Positions 38,748 to 46,777 of a stretch of 64,000 bases of DNA are shown here, one piece after another. The notes beneath the pieces were generated by a model that searched no databases, had not been told where the DNA came from, and was given only the letters and a program-made list of their open reading frames with translations. The stretch lies in NCBI GenBank assembly GCA_902497145.1, contig CABVDR010000003.1, positions 1 through 64,000 on the forward strand, given 5' to 3'. The translations under genes and the position numbers were made by a program. The DNA is from an uncultured Oscillospiraceae bacterium. Its GTDB lineage: Bacteria > Bacillota > Clostridia > Oscillospirales > Oscillospiraceae. Every line of letters begins with the position of its first letter. Position 1 is the stretch's first letter.

Positions 38748-38785
38748 GCTCCGGACCAGGCTTTGCCTGGTCCGGAGCGCTTTTT
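38748..38785 (+). terminator. Terminator of glnN
   Basis: 14-bp perfect stem (38748-38761 with 38765-38778), three-base loop, GC then five T's. Confidence 0.93.
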
Positions 38786-38800
38786 GCCCTTTTCTCCTTA

Positions 38801-39703
38801 TTATAAAGGTAGCGCATCCTCCGGCTCCCAGCTCATGCGGCAGAAGCAGTCCATCAGCGCCTTGGCTGAGGCGGTCAAAAATTTATGCCTGTGCCAGATG
38901 ATATGGTTCTCCCGCACGAAGGTTTCGTCCCGCAGCTCCTTGGTGGCCACCACCCCCGCCCGGACCGCTCCCTCCACCAACCGCTCCGGCAAGAAGGAGA
39001 TGCCAAGCCCCAGGTGCACCGCCTGGACGATGGCCTGGGTGCTCACGCTCTCCATGGCGGGAACCAGGGGGATGTCGTGCAGGGCAAACACCCGCTCCAG
39101 AAATGCCCGGCCCACACTCCCTTTGTCCCGGAGCAGGAAGGTGTCCTGGGCCAGATCTTTTAATTCCAGGCCCTCCTGCCTGGCCCGGGGGTCGTCCGGG
39201 GGCAAAATGAGCACCAGCCGGTCCGGGGCGATGGCCCGCTTGGCCAGCTCCTCCCGGTCGGTGTTCCCCTCAATGACGGCAAAGTCCAGCTCGTTGTCCA
39301 GCAGGGCCTGCTGGAGGGCGGCCCCGTTGGAGATGGTGGAGCGTACCCGCAGCTGGGGGTAGTCCTGCTGAAAGCGCACCAGCACCCGGGGCAGCAGGTC
39401 GGTGCCGATGGCGATGCTGGTGCCCACCCGTAAAAGCCCCAGCTTGTCCCAGTCCCGCAGCCCCTTCTCCATCTGGTCGAAGGAGTCCACAATATGGACT
39501 GCGTAGGTGTAAAACACGTTGCCCATCTCGGTGATGTACAGCTTGCGGTTGATGCGCTCAAAGAGCCGGATGCCGTAGTAGGACTCGATCTCCTGGATGG
39601 CCCGGGTGACGGCGGGCTGGGTCATCTGCAGCTGCTGGGCGGCTCGGGTCATGTGCTGGGTCTGGTAGACGGCCAGAAAAATTTTCATGTGGCGCAGGGT
39701 CAT
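38801..39703 (-). CDS. LysR-family transcriptional regulator
   Basis: 300 residues. The N-terminal winged helix has HMKIFLAVYQTQHMTRAAQQLQ and TQPAVTRAIQEIES; a LysR effector domain spans about 90-290 (VRVGTSIAIGTDLLPRVL, LDFAVIEGN). It diverges from the chromate transporter pair, and a 22-bp dyad (39718-39739) lies between them, so it most likely controls those genes. The effector is unknown. Confidence 0.88.
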   Translation of the reverse strand: MTLRHMKIFLAVYQTQHMTRAAQQLQMTQPAVTRAIQEIESYYGIRLFERINRKLYITEMGNVFYTYAVHIVDSFDQMEKGLRDWDKLGLLRVGTSIAIGTDLLPRVLVRFQQDYPQLRVRSTISNGAALQQALLDNELDFAVIEGNTDREELAKRAIAPDRLVLILPPDDPRARQEGLELKDLAQDTFLLRDKGSVGRAFLERVFALHDIPLVPAMESVSTQAIVQAVHLGLGISFLPERLVEGAVRAGVVATKELRDETFVRENHIIWHRHKFLTASAKALMDCFCRMSWEPEDALPL

Positions 39704-39717
39704 AGGACTGCCCTCTT

Positions 39718-39739
39718 TTCATATCATTTTTGTTATGAA
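39718..39739. promoter_or_regulatory. LysR-type operator between regulator and chromate transporter genes
   Basis: Inverted repeat TTCATA-N10-TATGAA. It ends 19 bases before the -35 element at 39759, a normal place for a LysR recognition site. Confidence 0.6.
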
Positions 39740-39758
39740 GCCGATAAAAAGATAGCAT

Positions 39759-39787
39759 TTTACTCATTCTTTCCCGGCGGATATAAT
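39759..39787 (+). promoter_or_regulatory. Promoter of the chromate transporter genes
   Basis: -35 TTTACT (39759-39764), 17-base spacer, -10 TATAAT (39782-39787). The start codon is at 39811. Confidence 0.7.
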
Positions 39788-39810
39788 AGAGAAGAAAGGA
39801 GCGGGATGCT

Positions 39811-40389
39811 ATGGCGCAGGAAGGGAAAAAGGGGACGCTGCTCAAGCTGTTTCTCAGTATGCTGTATATCAGCGCCTTCACCTTTGGGGGAGGCTTTGTC
39901 ATCATTACCTTTATGAAGCGGAAGTTTGTGGATGAGCTGGGGTGGATCGACGAGCAGGAGATGCTGGATCTCACCGCCCTGGCCCAGTCCTCCCCGGGAG
40001 CTATCGCCGTCAACGCTGCCATCTTGGTGGGCTGGCGGGTGGGCGGCTTCCTGGGCATGGTGACCGCGGTGATCGGCACCGTGCTGCCCCCCATCACCAT
40101 TTTGTCGGTGATCTCCCTCTTCTACGCGGCCTTTGCCGCCAACCCCTATGTGGCCCTGGTGCTCAAGGGCATGCAGGCGGGGGTAGCGGCTGTCATTCTG
40201 GATGTGGTGTGGGGCCTGGGAGCCAACGTGGTGAAAACCAAGTCCGCCATACACATGGTGGTGATGGCGGTCGCCTTTATCGCCACCTTTGTCTACGGCG
40301 TCAACGTGATCTATATTATTCTGGCCGCTGGACTGCTGGGTGTGGTGCTGGCCATGCTGGAGCGGAAGAAGGGAGGGCAGGCCCAATGA
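39811..40389 (+). CDS. Chromate transporter family protein, first half
   Basis: 192 residues with about five to six membrane helices. It carries the CHR signature FTFGGGFVIITFMKRKFVDELGW and the conserved ALAQSSPGAIAVNAAILVGWR. Short CHR proteins of this kind occur as adjacent pairs, each equal to half of the long ChrA. AAAGGAG precedes the ATG, and the stop overlaps the next start (ATGA). CHR proteins export chromate, but many in gut bacteria have no proven substrate. Confidence 0.88.
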   Translation: MAQEGKKGTLLKLFLSMLYISAFTFGGGFVIITFMKRKFVDELGWIDEQEMLDLTALAQSSPGAIAVNAAILVGWRVGGFLGMVTAVIGTVLPPITILSVISLFYAAFAANPYVALVLKGMQAGVAAVILDVVWGLGANVVKTKSAIHMVVMAVAFIATFVYGVNVIYIILAAGLLGVVLAMLERKKGGQAQ

Positions 40390-40943
40390 TCTACTTGCAG
40401 CTCTTCTGGAGCTTCCTCCAGATCGGTCTCTTCTCCATCGGGGGCGGCTACGCCGCCATGCCCCTTATCCAGGCCCAGACGGTCCAGATCCACGGCTGGC
40501 TCACCATGAGCGAGTTTACCGACCTGGTCACCATTGCGGAGATGACCCCCGGCCCCATCGCCGTCAACTCGGCCACCTTTGTAGGTATCCGCATTGCCGG
40601 GCTGCCCGGGGCGCTCATTGCCACCTTTGGGTGCATTTTGCCGTCCCTGTTTATCGTCTCCCTGCTGGCGTTTATCTACTATCGGTATAAAAACCTCTCC
40701 ATTCTCCAAAGTGTGTTGGCCAGCCTGCGTCCGGCGGTGGTGGCCCTCATTGCCTCGGCGGGACTGTCCATCCTGCTCCAGGTGGCCTTCGGCGGAGCGG
40801 AGATGGCTCTGGGGAACGCCAACTGGGTGGGGCTTGCCCTGTTTGCCGCCGCCTTTGCCGCCCTGCGGGGACTAAAGTGGAACCCCATTTTGGTCATGGT
40901 ACTGTGCGGCGTGGGCAACCTGCTGATCGGCCTGGTACTGTGA
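40386..40943 (+). CDS. Chromate transporter family protein, second half
   Basis: 185 residues from the ATG at 40386, which overlaps the previous stop. CHR signature FSIGGGYAAMPLIQAQTV and the paired motif ITIAEMTPGPIAVNSATFVGIRIAG, then further helices. With the preceding gene it forms the two-subunit equivalent of a full-length ChrA transporter. Confidence 0.88.
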   Translation: MIYLQLFWSFLQIGLFSIGGGYAAMPLIQAQTVQIHGWLTMSEFTDLVTIAEMTPGPIAVNSATFVGIRIAGLPGALIATFGCILPSLFIVSLLAFIYYRYKNLSILQSVLASLRPAVVALIASAGLSILLQVAFGGAEMALGNANWVGLALFAAAFAALRGLKWNPILVMVLCGVGNLLIGLVL

Positions 40944-40948
40944 CCCCT

Positions 40949-40976
40949 TTGCGGAAACTTCCAGATCTGGTATACT
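40949..40976 (+). promoter_or_regulatory. Promoter of the sulfatase-maturing enzyme gene
   Basis: -35 TTGCGG (40949-40954), 16-base spacer, extended -10 TG-G-TATACT (40971-40976). Confidence 0.65.
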
Positions 40977-41004
40977 AAGCAAAAGCCTCGGGGAGGGGAG
41001 AACG

Positions 41005-42117
41005 ATGAAACAGCTCACCTTTTTGGTCAAACCGGCCTCCAGCCTGTGTGGGCTGCGCTGCCGTTACTGCTTTTATGAGGACGTCTCCCAGTGCCGGGAA
41101 ACCCAGAGCATGGGGATCATGAAGCGGGAGACGGCGGAGCACCTGCTGCGGGCGGCCGCCCAGGCCTCCCAGCCGGGGGACATCATTCAGATCACCTTCC
41201 AGGGGGGCGAGCCCACCCTGTCGGGGCTGGACTTTTTCCGGGATTTCGTGGCCCTGGAGCGGGAGCTCATCCCCGCGGGGGTCACGGTGAGCCACTCCAT
41301 CCAGACCAACGGCATGGCCGTCACGGAGGAGTGGGCAGAATTTTTTAAGGAAAATCACTTTTTAGTGGGCCTCTCCCTGGATGGAGCCCGGGACTTTCAC
41401 GACGCTCTGCGGGTGGATCCCCAGGGCAAAGGCACCTGGAACCGGGCGGTGGCCGCGTTGGAGCGGCTGGATAAGGCCGGAGTGGAAACAAACCTTCTTT
41501 GTGTGGTCACCGGCCCCATGGCCCGCAGCCCCCAGAAGGTCTATCAGTCGCTGAACAAATTAGGAAACCACCCTCTCCAGTTTATCCCCTGTCTCGACCC
41601 CCTGGAGGCCCCCCGGGGCAGCATGCCCTACTCCCTCTCCCCCCAGCGCTACGGCCATTTCCTGTGCGGCCTGTTTGACTGCTGGTTCCGGGACTGGCAG
41701 GCGGGACGCTATGTAAGCATCCGTCTCTTTGATGACTACCTGCGCATTCTGGCCGGGATGCCCCCCAGCACCTGCGCGGCCTCGGGGGCCTGCGGCAGCT
41801 ACCTGGTGGTGGAGGGGGACGGCAGCCTGTACCCCTGCGACTTTTTTGTGCTGGACGAGTGGTATCTGGGAAACATCCATGAGACCGGAGTGGCAGAGGC
41901 CATGAACAGCCCCCTGAGCCAGGAATTTTTGGCGCGGGGAAGCACCCGGCCGGAGGACTGCAAAAGCTGTCCCTATTTCGCTATCTGCCGGGGGGGCTGC
42001 CCCCGGGACTGGACAGCCTTCGGTCCCCAGGGGGAGAACTACTACTGCCCCGCCTTCCGGCAATTTTTTGACTACGCCCTGCCCCGCCTGCGTCAGGCGG
42101 CGGCAGCTATCCGATGA
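41005..42117 (+). CDS. Anaerobic sulfatase-maturating radical SAM enzyme (SPASM domain)
   Basis: 370 residues. The radical SAM cluster cysteines are C15, C19 and C22 (SLCGLRCRYC), with QITFQGGEPTLSG as the SAM-binding GGE motif. The C-terminal SPASM region with auxiliary clusters has CAASGACGSYLVVEGDGSLYPC and CKSCPYFAICRGGC. Such enzymes oxidise the active-site Cys or Ser of sulfatases to formylglycine without oxygen. A sulfatase gene with a Cys-type motif lies convergently at 43278-44630 and is the probable client. GGGGAGGGGAG precedes the ATG. Confidence 0.93.
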   Translation: MKQLTFLVKPASSLCGLRCRYCFYEDVSQCRETQSMGIMKRETAEHLLRAAAQASQPGDIIQITFQGGEPTLSGLDFFRDFVALERELIPAGVTVSHSIQTNGMAVTEEWAEFFKENHFLVGLSLDGARDFHDALRVDPQGKGTWNRAVAALERLDKAGVETNLLCVVTGPMARSPQKVYQSLNKLGNHPLQFIPCLDPLEAPRGSMPYSLSPQRYGHFLCGLFDCWFRDWQAGRYVSIRLFDDYLRILAGMPPSTCAASGACGSYLVVEGDGSLYPCDFFVLDEWYLGNIHETGVAEAMNSPLSQEFLARGSTRPEDCKSCPYFAICRGGCPRDWTAFGPQGENYYCPAFRQFFDYALPRLRQAAAAIR

Positions 42118-42119
42118 GC

Positions 42120-42160
42120 AAAAGCGCTGAGCGGTTCCAAGTGGGCCGCTCAGCGCTTTG
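42120..42160. terminator. Terminator between convergent genes
   Basis: 14-bp stem (42121-42134 with 42146-42159) with A/T-rich ends on both sides. It separates the maturase gene from the GntR-type regulator gene. Confidence 0.85.
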
Positions 42161-43270
42161 TTACAAGGTTCGGATGGAGGTGCCCTCGTAGATTTTGGGC
42201 TTCATGACGTAGGTGTAGTTCTTATCCTCGCAGTCCCGGCGCTCAATCATGGTCATCAGCCGGGTGGCCACCAGCCGGCCCATCTGCTGCCCCTGGTGGA
42301 CGGAGCAGGTGATGCCCTCCGATTCCCAGTCCTTTCCCGAGTAGTCGAAGCACACCAGAGAGCAGTCCTCCGGCACCCGCTTGCCCTGCTCCTCCAGCAC
42401 CCGGCGCACCAGGCGGTAGATCATGTAGTTGCAGCACACAATGGCGGTGTACTTGGGCAGACCTTTTAAAAAGCGGTCGATGGAGCGGGCAAAGCGCTGG
42501 TCGTGGGCCTCGTTGGAGACGCACCACTTGATGTAGTCGTCCTGAAAGTCTACGCCCCGCTTCAGCATGGCGGCGGCGGTGCCCTGAAACTTCTCAATGC
42601 TCTGGTAATTGTCGTAGACAAAGATGCCCGCGATGTGCCGGTGGCCCCGCTCAATGAGCAGGCCGATGAGCCGGTCGGCGCACTCCATGTCGTTGACAAT
42701 GACCCGGGGATAGCGCAGGTTTTTATAGTAGTTGTTATAGAAGATCACCGGGATGTGCCGCCGGTAGATCTCCTTATAACAGTCCAGGTTGGGGTTCAAG
42801 AGGCTGGCCTTTACTCCGTCGATGATGAAGCCCTGAAAGTTCTGGTGTACCACCGCCTGAAGGCAGCTGCGCTCGTTGGAGAACTTGTTGTCGGTAAAGA
42901 ATACCCGCAGGTCCACTTGGTCGGCGGGGAGCACGCTTTTGATGCCCTCCAGCAGCTCGGAGTTGGCGTTGGTGTCCTGGCCCTGGAGGATGAGGCCGAT
43001 TTTCAACGGGGCGGAGCCGGTGTCCAGCTCCCGGGACAGGGCGATCTCTTTATTGATGTAGGTGCCGCTGCCCTTGACCCGCTTCACCAGCCCCTCCTGG
43101 GCCATCCGGTCCAGGGCGGCGCGCACGGTCTCCCGGCTCATGTCCAACCGGCGGCACAATGCGTTTTCCGAGGGCAGCTTTAAGTTGCCGGAAAACTTGT
43201 TCTCGTCGATATAGGCCATCAGCCAGCGGTAAACTTCATCCGCCTTTTTGCCGGAGCCAGCCAAGCGCAC
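42161..43270 (-). CDS. AraR-like transcriptional regulator (GntR HTH + LacI-type sensor)
   Basis: 369 residues, paralogous in layout to the araR product at 812-1882. GntR helix-turn-helix LPSENALCRRLDMSRETVRAALDRM and the sensor domain from about 85 on (IGLILQGQD, GFIIDGVKAS, AGIFVYDNYQS). It is the last gene after tctCBA and the sulfatase gene, with only 7 bases between, so it is probably an autoregulated local repressor of that unit. The GTG at 43270 has GAGGAG close by; a TTG at 43264 with better spacing is an alternative start. Confidence 0.85.
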   Translation of the reverse strand: MRLAGSGKKADEVYRWLMAYIDENKFSGNLKLPSENALCRRLDMSRETVRAALDRMAQEGLVKRVKGSGTYINKEIALSRELDTGSAPLKIGLILQGQDTNANSELLEGIKSVLPADQVDLRVFFTDNKFSNERSCLQAVVHQNFQGFIIDGVKASLLNPNLDCYKEIYRRHIPVIFYNNYYKNLRYPRVIVNDMECADRLIGLLIERGHRHIAGIFVYDNYQSIEKFQGTAAAMLKRGVDFQDDYIKWCVSNEAHDQRFARSIDRFLKGLPKYTAIVCCNYMIYRLVRRVLEEQGKRVPEDCSLVCFDYSGKDWESEGITCSVHQGQQMGRLVATRLMTMIERRDCEDKNYTYVMKPKIYEGTSIRTL

Positions 43271-43277
43271 CCTCTCC

Positions 43278-44630
43278 TCAGTCGATAATGGTGGGGCGGG
43301 TTCCCTCCGCCTTCTCGATCCAGTCCAGCAGACGTGCCCGCATGTCCGCCTTGGCCTGGGCGTAGGCCGGGTCAGCCACCACGTTGTTCAGCTGCCAGGG
43401 GTCGGCCTTCAGATCGTAGAGAAAATCGTCGGCGTAGGTGTCCGACGCGGCGGCCTCGCCGCCGTTGACGCCGGGGGCGTACACCGAGTAGAGGTAGTCC
43501 GGGGTGCGGACACAGCGGCCCACCCGGCTCTCCGAGATCTGGGCAAACACCTGATTAGGTCTATTATCCGTTCTTTTCTCCGCCACGTCAAGGAGATTCT
43601 CCCCGATCATGGCGTCGCCCACATCCACACCGGCCAGGGCCAGGATGGTCTTGGGCAGGCTCTCGGTGGAGACCAGCTCGTCCACCGCCACGCCGCCCTT
43701 GTAGGGGCCGCCGGCGATGACCAGGGGCACGTGAAGGGCGCCGTCGTGGCAGGTGCGCTTGTAGTCGTCGTAGCCGTTGAGGTGGCTGTCGGTGTTGCGG
43801 GTCTTGAAGTGGGAGCCGTGGTCGGAGGCGAAGATAATGACCGTGTTGTCGTACAGCTCCTCCTTCTTCAGCCGCTCCACCAGCCGACCCAGGTTCTCAT
43901 CCAGGCTGGCGCACTGGCCCAGGTAGTCGGGGTACTCCTCAGCGGCGTTGCCCTTGAGCACCTCCAGGTCGTGGGGGAGGACGAAATTCTTGTACTTCTC
44001 CTTGGAACCCTCCGGCCCCTCGTAGTGATTGTGGTCGTTCTGGTGGTGGGGCTCAATCTGGGAGATGGTCATGAAGAAGGGTTTCTTTCCATCGTACTGG
44101 TCGAAGAAGTCCAGAGCCAGGTCGGTGATGCAGTCGGCCCGGTAGCCCTTAAAGTCGATGCGGTTGTTGTTCTCGTCGAAGACATAGCCGTCATAGCCGT
44201 GGGAGGTAAACTCCAGCACGTCGGCGGCCCGCCAGAAGCCGGTGTAGCCGCCCCGCAGCTCCTTGGGGATGGCGGTGATGGTGTGGTCGATGGTGGGTTT
44301 CTTCTCCAGCTCGCCGTCGCTGGCCAGGTGCCACTTGCCGATGTAGGCGGTCTCATAGCCCGCCTCCTCGATGTAGCTGCCCAGGGTCTTTACGCCCGCG
44401 GGCAGCATGATGTTGTTGCGGAAGCAGCCGGTCTCGGTGGGGTACTTGCCGGTCTGAAACAGGGCGCGGCAGGGGCCGCACACCGGCTGGGGGGAGAAGG
44501 CGTTGTTAAATTTGACGCCCTCCTGGGCCAGCTGGTCCAGGTTGGGGGTGATGTCCAGGGGCTGGCCAAAGCAACCGCAGGTGTCCCAGCGCTGCTGGTC
44601 GGTAAAATAAAAGATGATATTGTATGCCAT
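43278..44630 (-). CDS. Cytosolic type I sulfatase (Cys-type, formylglycine-dependent)
   Basis: 450 residues from the ATG at 44630 (AAGGAG 10 bases upstream), one base from the tctA stop. Alkaline-phosphatase-like fold: metal-binding YFTDQQRWD near 11, and modification site CGPCRALFQTG with Cys51 as the residue to be converted to formylglycine (standard C-x-P-S-R has C in place of S here). Later features are GKWHLA and FASDHGSHF. No signal peptide or lipobox is present, so it acts in the cytoplasm, unlike most bacterial sulfatases. The substrate is presumably a sulfate ester imported by the co-encoded TctABC. Confidence 0.88.
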   Translation of the reverse strand: MAYNIIFYFTDQQRWDTCGCFGQPLDITPNLDQLAQEGVKFNNAFSPQPVCGPCRALFQTGKYPTETGCFRNNIMLPAGVKTLGSYIEEAGYETAYIGKWHLASDGELEKKPTIDHTITAIPKELRGGYTGFWRAADVLEFTSHGYDGYVFDENNNRIDFKGYRADCITDLALDFFDQYDGKKPFFMTISQIEPHHQNDHNHYEGPEGSKEKYKNFVLPHDLEVLKGNAAEEYPDYLGQCASLDENLGRLVERLKKEELYDNTVIIFASDHGSHFKTRNTDSHLNGYDDYKRTCHDGALHVPLVIAGGPYKGGVAVDELVSTESLPKTILALAGVDVGDAMIGENLLDVAEKRTDNRPNQVFAQISESRVGRCVRTPDYLYSVYAPGVNGGEAAASDTYADDFLYDLKADPWQLNNVVADPAYAQAKADMRARLLDWIEKAEGTRPTIID

Positions 44631-44631
44631 A

Positions 44632-46152
44632 TCAGTCGTTCTCCTTCTGAGCCGCGGCGGCAATCTTGGCGGCCTTTTGTTCCTTCAGCTTGCCGCGGAC
44701 AATGGCAGCCACAGCAATGATGATGAGGGCCAGGAAGATCTTGCAGTAGATGCTTTGGAGGAAAATGGAGGGGTCTCCGTTGGAGATGAGCAGAGCCCGG
44801 CGGAAGTTGGTCTCAGTCATGCGGCCCAGCACCAGGCCCAGCAGGATGGGCACGGGGGGCAGGTCCAGCTTGCGCAGGATCCAGGCCAGAACGCCGAACA
44901 CCAGGGCCACGGCTACGTCAAAGTAGTTCTCGTTGACGGAGTAGGCGCCGGCAAAGCAGAAGATGACGATGATGGGGGTCAAAATCTCCTGGGGGATGGA
45001 GACCACCTTGGCAAACAGGGTGGTGAGGAACCGGCCCTGGATAAACATGAAGAGGTTCACCAGGATCAGGCCCAGCATAATGGCGTACATAATGTCGCCG
45101 TCGGTGGTGAAGAGGGACAATCCAGGGTTCAGACCGTTGATCATCAGGGCGGAGAGCATGATGGCCACGGTGCCGTCGCCGGGGATGCCCAGGGTGAGCA
45201 GGGGAATGAGGGTGGCACCGGTGACGGCGTTGTTGGCCGACTCGGCGGCAGCAATGCCCTCCACGGAGCCGTTGCCAAACTCCTCGGGGTGCTTGGACAG
45301 GTTCTTGGCGGTGTTGTAGCTGAACCAGGAGGCCTCGGAGGCGCCGGTGCCGGGGATGATGCCCACCATCACGCCGATGATAGAGGACATGAGCACCGGG
45401 CGGATCATCCGTTTGTACTCCTGACGGGTGATCTTTCCGTCGTCATGCATCTTGGCGGTATCCAGACGCAGCTCGCCCAGCTTCTTTTCCGCCTTGGCCA
45501 GGATCTCCACCAGGGCAAACAGACCGATGAGGCACACGGCCAGATCCAGGCCTAAGTACAGCCGGGGGATGCCGAAGGTGAAGCGGTCATAGCTGGTCAT
45601 GGGGTCGGTGCCGATGCAGGAGATGAGCAGGCCCAGGCAGGCGGAGACCAGGCCGCGGATGATGCTCTTGCCCGATACGCCGGCAATGATGGTCAGACCG
45701 AACACACAGACCATAAAGTACTCGGCGGTGCCCAACTGGGCGGCAATTTTGGCCACCTGGGGACCCAGGAACAGCAGCATCAGGGCGGAAAACACGCCGC
45801 CGAAGGTGGAAGCGTACAGGGCAATTTTCAGCGCCGCCTTGGTGCGGCCCTGACGGGACAGCGGGTGACCGTCCAGCATGGTGGCCGCCGCGTGGGGGGT
45901 GCCGGGGGTGTTGATGAGGATGGCGGACACGCTGCCGCCGTAGCCGCCGGCGCAGTAGATGCCCAGCAGGAACATCATACCGGGGATGGCGGTCATGGTG
46001 TAGGTGACCGGCAGGAACAAAATAACGCACAAAATGACGCTCAGTCCGGGAATGGCGGCAAACACCGAGCCTACAAACACGCCGATGTTGATCCAGAGGA
46101 TGTTTTCCAGCGTGAAGAGAAGACCGGTAGCCGGTACGATATATTGCAGCAT
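44632..46152 (-). CDS. tctA: Tripartite tricarboxylate transporter, large membrane subunit
   Basis: 506 residues with about 10-12 membrane helices. TctA family motifs are GVFVGSVFAAIPGLSVILCV near the N-terminus, YGGSVSAILINTPGTPHAAATMLDGHPL and GIIPGTGASEASWFSY. It forms the sodium- or proton-coupled channel of a TTT importer with TctB and the binding protein TctC. AGGAGG precedes the ATG. The sulfatase gene follows with one base between stop and start. Confidence 0.95.
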   Translation of the reverse strand: MLQYIVPATGLLFTLENILWINIGVFVGSVFAAIPGLSVILCVILFLPVTYTMTAIPGMMFLLGIYCAGGYGGSVSAILINTPGTPHAAATMLDGHPLSRQGRTKAALKIALYASTFGGVFSALMLLFLGPQVAKIAAQLGTAEYFMVCVFGLTIIAGVSGKSIIRGLVSACLGLLISCIGTDPMTSYDRFTFGIPRLYLGLDLAVCLIGLFALVEILAKAEKKLGELRLDTAKMHDDGKITRQEYKRMIRPVLMSSIIGVMVGIIPGTGASEASWFSYNTAKNLSKHPEEFGNGSVEGIAAAESANNAVTGATLIPLLTLGIPGDGTVAIMLSALMINGLNPGLSLFTTDGDIMYAIMLGLILVNLFMFIQGRFLTTLFAKVVSIPQEILTPIIVIFCFAGAYSVNENYFDVAVALVFGVLAWILRKLDLPPVPILLGLVLGRMTETNFRRALLISNGDPSIFLQSIYCKIFLALIIIAVAAIVRGKLKEQKAAKIAAAAQKEND

Positions 46153-46169
46153 AAAATGGCCTCCTCCCT

Positions 46170-46685
46170 TTAAAAGTCTACATTCAGGACGAACCGGAAG
46201 GCCGCCCAGATGGCTACGGCGATGGTAATGGTAATCACATAGTACGAGGGCTTTTTACAGCGGAAATAGACCAAAAAGCCCAGGCAGCAGAAGATGGCGC
46301 CCACCACGAACAGGTCGGTGAAGCGGCTGAGCAGGTAGGTGACCACCAGGATCGCCAGGATCACCAGGGCCTTGATCTCGGTCTGGAGGTTGATGACCTT
46401 CCAGGCGAGGGGCCGCTTGGTGATGATTTTGTAGATCTCCTTGCCCACCAGCATGGCGCAGCAGATCATCATCACTACCATCAGCAGGGTGGGGAAGGCC
46501 CGTCCGTTGACGGTATCCTTCTCCGAGATGGCTACCTGCTGAGGCATCACAAACAGGATCGCCAGGGCAAACAGGAAAAATAGAATGCCTACGGTGAGAT
46601 CCACCGGGATACGGAGTTCCTTTTTATGCAGGCTCTCCCCCCAGCGGTCCATCCGGGCGTGAAATGCACGAACCATTTCTTTCAT
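46170..46685 (-). CDS. tctB: Tripartite tricarboxylate transporter, small membrane subunit
   Basis: 171 residues from the ATG at 46685 (AGGAGG 7 bases upstream); an upstream in-frame ATG at 46769 lies across the preceding terminator. Four predicted membrane helices, the TctB arrangement, with FFLFALAILFVMPQQVAISEKDTVNGRAFPTLLMVVMM matching the family's first helix and loop. It lies between tctC and tctA. Confidence 0.88.
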   Translation of the reverse strand: MKEMVRAFHARMDRWGESLHKKELRIPVDLTVGILFFLFALAILFVMPQQVAISEKDTVNGRAFPTLLMVVMMICCAMLVGKEIYKIITKRPLAWKVINLQTEIKALVILAILVVTYLLSRFTDLFVVGAIFCCLGFLVYFRCKKPSYYVITITIAVAIWAAFRFVLNVDF

Positions 46686-46717
46686 TGGGAAACCTCCTTC
46701 ACACACCAAAATTACAG

Positions 46718-46756
46718 AAAAAGGGGATGGGAGGGATTTTGACCCATCCCATCCCC
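46718..46756 (-). terminator. Partial terminator between tctC and tctB
   Basis: Minus-strand stem of 10 bp (46747-46756 with 46723-46732) followed by TTTTTCT (46717-46722). It lies inside the operon after the binding-protein gene, so it should favour tctC over the membrane genes. Confidence 0.8.
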
Positions 46757-46777
46757 CAATTTCATCCATTGGCAGGA

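Noticed and set aside
39811..40943. Possible frameshifted single chrA gene.
   Set aside because: Each half has its own CHR signature and start, and the ATGA overlap is the normal arrangement of short-chain CHR pairs, so this is a genuine two-gene transporter.
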